10,355 nt of DNA from Acholeplasmataceae bacterium (GTDB taxonomy: Bacteria; Bacillota_I; Bacilli_A; Acholeplasmatales; Acholeplasmataceae). Shown piece after piece: positions 6,764-10,355 of this stretch (position 1 is its first letter; each line of letters opens with the position of its first letter). The position numbers and the translations under genes were made by a program. Location: positions 1 through 10,355 of the forward strand of contig JAAYNT010000079.1 in the NCBI GenBank assembly GCA_012520715.1. Direction: 5' to 3'. The notes beneath the pieces were generated by a model. The model ran no database searches. It had not been told where the DNA came from and saw nothing but the letters and a program-made list of their open reading frames with translations.

Positions 6764-8229
6764 TTTTTCTTTTCCTTTCTTTGTGGTCTTCCGACTAAAA
6801 CACCTTGACTTACTGCATATACATCATCAACTGTTAATTGGAAAGAAACTTCACGACCTTCAAAGTCCGCTCTTTCTTTAATTTTTTGACGATGGAAGTT
6901 TTTAATTTCTTCACTAAATCCTAAATTTCCAAATTCTAATATTCTAATATAACCATCGTTATCTCTAGCTGGTAATATATCGCCTTGGTTATATTTGCTA
7001 GGTGCAAATGGAACATCTAATACTCCTTGTTCGAATGCTTTTACTGTTCCAATTGCTAAATCGCCATTACCTAATTTAAATATTGCATCCATTAAACTTT
7101 TAACTTCTTTTTTAATTTGATTTGTTTCTCTTGTTAGCTCTTCACTTTCAGTCATGGCTTGGTTTTGTAATAGTTTTACAATAAACTTAGAAGCTTTAAT
7201 TCCTTCTCCGTTAGCTTCTTTGGTTGGAATACCAATTGATTCGTGAGGTGATTTTGAAATCATTTTTGTTGCTTTTGATAATGCTGCAACTGTAGATGAA
7301 AATGATATTAATGCTAAAGCTTCCGCTTCATCAGTAGGAAATCCACCCATCCATTGATGGAATACAGTTGTAACAACCATATCTTGATAGCCACCTAGTT
7401 TTAAATATTCTTCAGTTTGTTCTCTTAAAGCATGGATTGCAGCAACGTCTTGTATAATATTACCACCCATGCCGTAACCAACCGTAATATTTTTAACACC
7501 TTGCTCAGCGGCAAGTAATGCTTCAATAATAGCGACTGTATTTGAAATACATGGTGGACAAATGGTACCAGTTAATGGTCCAAATGGTTCTCTGTTAATG
7601 GTTACTCCTCTTTCTTCGTAGTAACCTGTAAGCCTGTCTACATATTGCCAGTCTAGAAGAGTTTGTTCGATCGTTACATTTTTAGCATAAGGAACATTAT
7701 ATGAAATGCCCCCACCTTCATACGAGCTCCACCCAGCAGCATATGTTATTTCTGCCAGTAGTCTTCCATCAGGAGTTCCATGTCTTGCTTGAAGGGGAAC
7801 ATTAACTGATTCTTGGACATACCTACAATTACCAACTCCGTAGTTAACTGCTGGAAAGCCATTTAATAATGCACGTCCTGTAGCAGCACTTTCTTCAATT
7901 CCTTTTTCAGCTTCTTCATATCTATTTAGTCTAGTATAACTATCAATAGTTGATGGAAGAAAATCTGCTCCAGATTTTTCTAGAAATTGAAGTAATTCAA
8001 TGTGTCTTTTTAAAACAGGAACTCCAGCCCGTGGTTGAACTGTAGTAATTCCAGTTTTTTTCGCATCTTCTAATTTTAAAGCAAAGTTTTTATGTCTAGG
8101 AAGTGACTGTAAATATTTTATAGATTTTTGAAAATCTAATTCGGGGTCGCTTCCTGTTGGCCAAGTCGCCAACACTTTTTTCCTTTCGCTTAGGAAAAAT
8201 TCTTCACTCCATTTTTTGTTTTTTAGCAC
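6760..8229 (-). CDS. glmE: Glutamate mutase epsilon subunit (catalytic)
   Basis: The catalytic subunit of adenosylcobalamin-dependent glutamate mutase (methylaspartate mutase, EC 5.4.99.1) rearranges L-glutamate to (2S,3S)-3-methylaspartate by a radical mechanism. It pairs with GlmS, which holds the cobalamin. The 489 residues are close to the clostridial length (about 483). The substrate-binding arginine claw known from C. cochlearium (R66, R100, R149) appears as R67, R100 and R149. The general acid/base and tyrosine set in SSYEGGGISYNVPY falls at E171, Y177 and Y181, the same numbers as in that enzyme. The barrel continues through GYGMGGNIIQDVAAI and ends near QGVLVGRPQRK. The start is GTG (8229-8227), the only non-ATG start in the operon, supported by AGAGGTGA at 8235-8242; it lies 15 nt after glmL. 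Confidence 0.97.
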   Translation of the reverse strand: MLKNKKWSEEFFLSERKKVLATWPTGSDPELDFQKSIKYLQSLPRHKNFALKLEDAKKTGITTVQPRAGVPVLKRHIELLQFLEKSGADFLPSTIDSYTRLNRYEEAEKGIEESAATGRALLNGFPAVNYGVGNCRYVQESVNVPLQARHGTPDGRLLAEITYAAGWSSYEGGGISYNVPYAKNVTIEQTLLDWQYVDRLTGYYEERGVTINREPFGPLTGTICPPCISNTVAIIEALLAAEQGVKNITVGYGMGGNIIQDVAAIHALREQTEEYLKLGGYQDMVVTTVFHQWMGGFPTDEAEALALISFSSTVAALSKATKMISKSPHESIGIPTKEANGEGIKASKFIVKLLQNQAMTESEELTRETNQIKKEVKSLMDAIFKLGNGDLAIGTVKAFEQGVLDVPFAPSKYNQGDILPARDNDGYIRILEFGNLGFSEEIKNFHRQKIKERADFEGREVSFQLTVDDVYAVSQGVLVGRPQRKEKKK

Positions 8230-8244
8230 TTATTTCACCTCTTG

Positions 8245-9630
8245 TTATTTTAATTCTTTCATTCTTTTTTTAAGTATCTTTAATGCACTATTTGGATCTT
8301 CAATTAAAAGTAGTCCCATTGATGAAAGAATATAATCATAATCTAGATAATATTTTGCATCATGTGGTCTTAACTCATTAATATTTTCAGGTCTTGATAT
8401 GGCGTAGTTTAGTATAGCTATTGGCTCTTTAGCTTTAATAATGGCTCCTCCTGTTCCAATAATCGTTGCCACTTCAGATAGATCTTTTCCTGTTTGAATA
8501 TAGTTCATACCCATTGCTGAATATATTTCTTTAATTGATCCAGCGTGTCTTGAAATTGCATATTCAACACATAAACTAGCTATTAATTGATCGACAAACT
8601 TTTCATAATCAGTTCTAGGTATCCAGTAGTAATGTTTCATCCTGTATAAAGCTTCTTTAGTTAAATCAATTTGATATGCTTTTTCCATTCTTAATACTAA
8701 ATCTTTTGGAGCAGATTCAACTGCTCCAAGTGCTGAATGCCTCATTCCTAAGTATGCTTCAACACTTCTTTTAGTATATTCTTCTTCCATACCTTGAAAA
8801 ATTACTCCATGTTTACTAATCGGATTTCCAACCGAATAAATATCAGTTGTAGCACCACCGATATCAATAATAATTAGCTCGCCCATTCCTTTTTCATCTA
8901 AGTAACCTTTTGATAATAGATCAGCAGCATCATATACCGCTTTTGGAGTAGGGATAATTGCATTATCAATTTGTTCAGTAATTTTAGTAATTCCTTTAGC
9001 TTCAATAATTTGTTTTAAAAATATTTCTTCAATTTTTTTACGAGCTGGCTTTATGTTTAAAACATTAATTCTTGGCATGATATTATCTACTATGAATCCG
9101 TTTAATTCATACTCTTCGAATATGTCTTCAATTTGATCTTGAGCTGACTTATTACCAGCATAAATAATTGGAATTTTCATTCCCGCTTTTCCTAGAGCTT
9201 GGGCATTATATAAAACATTTTCTTTATTCCCGCCATCTGTTCCACCAGCTAATAAAATTATATCTATTTGTTTTTCTGAAATATTTTTAATATCAGTGCG
9301 ATTAATATGTCCCGCTAGAACCATTTCTACTCTAGAACCCGCTCCAAGACATGCTCTTTTAGCTGCTTCTACTGTTAATTCTTCAGTAAGGCCAATAGCT
9401 GCCATCTTTAATCCACCAGCAGCTGATGAGCATGCAAAAATACGGTCAAAATTAATATTGTGACCGATTTTATCTTTCAAATCTTTAAGGGCAATTTGAT
9501 ATCCAATATTAATATCAACCTCGATTGTTGTGTAATGTGATGAGGTTCCAATAATATCCGGAATAGTTGCATCAACTGCTGTTAATTTAGTTAGGGTTGA
9601 ACCAAAATCAACTAACAAATAATAACTCAT
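8245..9630 (-). CDS. glmL: Glutamate mutase-associated ASKHA ATPase GlmL (MutL)
   Basis: This is the protein long found between the two glutamate mutase subunit genes in clostridia (MutL/GlmL). It belongs to the ASKHA (actin/hsp70/sugar kinase) ATPase fold. Visible landmarks are DFGSTLTK (8-15, first phosphate loop), ACSSAAGGLK (66-75), LLAGGTDGG (126-134), IIIDIGGATTDIYSV (253-267, second phosphate loop) and IIGTGGAIIKA (390-400, adenosine loop). By analogy with reactivating chaperones of other B12 enzymes, it is thought to help exchange inactivated cobalamin on the mutase; this is inference, and it is unrelated to the DNA mismatch repair protein of the same name. Only 3 nt separate it from glmS, and the nearest Shine-Dalgarno (AGGAG, 9651-9655) is about 20 nt away, so its translation probably depends on glmS. 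Confidence 0.95.
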   Translation of the reverse strand: MSYYLLVDFGSTLTKLTAVDATIPDIIGTSSHYTTIEVDINIGYQIALKDLKDKIGHNINFDRIFACSSAAGGLKMAAIGLTEELTVEAAKRACLGAGSRVEMVLAGHINRTDIKNISEKQIDIILLAGGTDGGNKENVLYNAQALGKAGMKIPIIYAGNKSAQDQIEDIFEEYELNGFIVDNIMPRINVLNIKPARKKIEEIFLKQIIEAKGITKITEQIDNAIIPTPKAVYDAADLLSKGYLDEKGMGELIIIDIGGATTDIYSVGNPISKHGVIFQGMEEEYTKRSVEAYLGMRHSALGAVESAPKDLVLRMEKAYQIDLTKEALYRMKHYYWIPRTDYEKFVDQLIASLCVEYAISRHAGSIKEIYSAMGMNYIQTGKDLSEVATIIGTGGAIIKAKEPIAILNYAISRPENINELRPHDAKYYLDYDYILSSMGLLLIEDPNSALKILKKRMKELK

Positions 9631-9633
9631 TTT

Positions 9634-10062
9634 TTATTTATTCTCTAATACTCCTAAGTCTTTTGCAATAATATCAAGGGCATCTTCAATTGGAGTTCCC
9701 GGTGGAAATACTCTGTCAAATCCCATATCTTTAAAACGTTTTTCAACTTCTTCAAAGTTTTGTTTTCCAACAACAATATTACCTCCAACATATAAAATGG
9801 TATCGCCAATTCCAGCTTCAATCATTTTTGCTCGCATTCCACGGCAATCAATTTCTCCGTGACCATAAAGTGAAGATACCATGATCATATCAGCGTTAGA
9901 TTCAATAGCTGCATTAATAAAATCTTCTTGTGGTGATAAAACTCCAATGTTTACTACATTGTAACCTTCTTTAAGCAGGGTGTATTCAATAATTTTGTTA
10001 CCTACTGCATGTACATCAGCACCTATAACACCTATTACAATCGTCTTGTTGCTTTTTTTCAT
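9634..10062 (-). CDS. glmS: Glutamate mutase sigma subunit (cobalamin-binding)
   Basis: The small cobalamin-binding subunit of glutamate mutase carries the base-off/His-on B12 motif DxHxxG as D16-V-H18-AV-G21, with H18 as lower axial ligand to cobalt. The rest of the B12-binding fold is present: SSL at 63-65, within SSLYGHGEIDCRG, and the glycine pair in YVGGN (91-95). At 142 residues it is slightly longer than the clostridial protein (137). The start ATG 10062-10060 has a strong site, AAAGGAGA, at 10069-10076. This is the first gene of the operon and follows a 290-base leader. The gene symbol is shared with the unrelated glucosamine-6-phosphate synthase; mutS is an older name. Confidence 0.97.
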   Translation of the reverse strand: MKKSNKTIVIGVIGADVHAVGNKIIEYTLLKEGYNVVNIGVLSPQEDFINAAIESNADMIMVSSLYGHGEIDCRGMRAKMIEAGIGDTILYVGGNIVVGKQNFEEVEKRFKDMGFDRVFPPGTPIEDALDIIAKDLGVLENK

Positions 10063-10113
10063 TTACTTTCTCCTTTATCAAGTTATATAATGACTAATTT
10101 TATTTTTAATTAC

Positions 10114-10140
10114 TCTAGATTTTTCCACTAAAAATTTAGA
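10114..10140 (-). other. Leader hairpin upstream of glmS
   Basis: TCTAAATTTTT (10140-10130) and AAAAATCTAGA (10124-10114) form an 11-bp stem with one mismatch around the 5-nt loop AGTGG. No U-tract follows on the minus strand, so it is not a terminator. It ends about 38 nt before the glmS Shine-Dalgarno (10069-10076) and could affect transcript stability. In such AT-rich sequence a stem of this kind could also be chance. Confidence 0.3.
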
Positions 10141-10143
10141 TAG

Positions 10144-10168
10144 AAAAAAATCAGATTAAAAAATCTGA
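10144..10168 (-). terminator. Intrinsic terminator in the glmS leader
   Basis: On the minus strand TCAGATT (10168-10162) pairs with AATCTGA (10157-10151) around a 4-nt T loop, and seven consecutive U residues (10150-10144) follow directly. This is a compact but well-formed intrinsic terminator facing glmS, about 80 nt before its ATG. It either ends a gene lying beyond the window or acts as an attenuator for the operon. The candidate promoter at 10269-10277 favours the second reading but does not prove it. No separate good promoter was found between the terminator and glmS. Confidence 0.6.
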
Positions 10169-10206
10169 AAAATTAATGATAAATATCCATTTTCAATATG
10201 TTTTGC

Positions 10207-10260
10207 GAGACTATAATTAAATTTATTAATAAATTTAGATCTTTCACTATATCTTGCCTC
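10207..10260 (-). other. Candidate folded leader RNA with perfect palindrome
   Basis: A perfect 20-base palindrome (10218-10237) can form an all A-U hairpin. It is framed by GAGGC (10260-10256) pairing with GTCTC (10211-10207), with one G-U pair. The unit lies between the candidate promoter and the leader terminator. I checked it against the core motifs of cobalamin, lysine, SAM, TPP, purine, preQ1, glycine, glutamine and T-box leaders and recognise none of them. The 290 bases between glmS and the window end hold no recognised gene. Confidence 0.25.
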
Positions 10261-10268
10261 TTATATAT

Positions 10269-10277
10269 ATTTTATCA
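10269..10277 (-). promoter_or_regulatory. Candidate extended -10 promoter for the operon
   Basis: The minus strand reads TGATAAAAT, fitting the extended -10 form TGnTAnAAT; the -10 hexamer TAAAAT lies at 10274-10269. No good -35 box is seen at 16-18 nt. Transcription would start near 10262, giving a leader of about 200 nt before the glmS ATG that passes through the folded segment and the terminator. AT-rich DNA yields many chance -10 matches, so this is tentative. Confidence 0.3.
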
Positions 10278-10355
10278 TATTAAAGTCTGAAAATCTCTAT
10301 TTTATTGATATTTATTACATGTATTTATTTATTTAATTTAATATTCATTAAATTA

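Noticed and set aside
10114..10168. Pairing of AAAAATCT (10124-10117) with AGATTTTT in the terminator stem as an antiterminator
   Set aside because: The complementary segment is transcribed after the terminator, so it cannot prevent termination in time; the match is a simple A/T-rich one.
10063..10355. A second cobalamin riboswitch upstream of glmS
   Set aside because: None of the conserved elements (GCTGTCCC-type core, B12 box, AAGCCAGGAGAC) is present on either strand, although the first enzyme of the operon needs B12.
1..10355. Mobile elements, CRISPR arrays, tRNA or rRNA genes
   Set aside because: No transposase or integrase motifs, spaced repeats, or tRNA/rRNA signatures were seen. Genes are intact and densely packed, with no sign of insertion.

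Overview
This is a strongly AT-rich stretch from a bacterium that reads TGA as stop: every long gene is closed without in-frame TGA, and tryptophan is TGG. Lipoprotein signals and Gram-positive-style Shine-Dalgarno sequences point to a low-GC Bacillota relative, perhaps a fermentative clostridial or standard-code mollicute-like lineage. The exact taxon cannot be fixed from the window. All genes lie on the minus strand, so transcription runs from high to low coordinates.

Positions 10355-10063 (upstream end of the operon) are an AT-rich leader. It has a candidate extended -10 promoter, a palindrome-centred fold, and a clear hairpin-plus-U-tract terminator about 80 nt before the first start codon. 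This suggests either attenuation of the operon or the end of an upstream gene outside the window.

Positions 10062-629 hold nine tightly packed genes (overlaps of 1-8 nt or gaps of 3-15 nt): glmS, glmL, glmE, mal, then citD, citE, citF, citC and a citX-citG fusion. The first four encode AdoCbl-dependent glutamate mutase (GlmS and GlmE), its ASKHA ATPase partner GlmL, and methylaspartate ammonia-lyase. The last five encode a complete citrate-lyase-type enzyme (acyl carrier, two catalytic subunits) plus the enzymes that make, attach and acetylate its prosthetic group. Together they read as the methylaspartate route of glutamate fermentation: glutamate to 3-methylaspartate to mesaconate to citramalate to acetate plus pyruvate. 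The CitDEF complex is therefore more likely a citramalate lyase than a citrate lyase. The mesaconate hydratase needed between mal and the lyase is not in the window.

Positions 614-1 begin 14 nt after the operon's last stop codon. A cobalamin riboswitch (456-614) is followed by a helix that would enclose the ribosome binding site and start codon, and then by the first 140 codons of a lipoprotein (1-420, 3' end outside the window). The riboswitch and fragments of helical repeat suggest a B12-binding or B12-uptake surface protein. It sits next to an operon whose first step consumes adenosylcobalamin, so the locus appears to pair a B12-dependent catabolic pathway with B12-repressed B12 acquisition.
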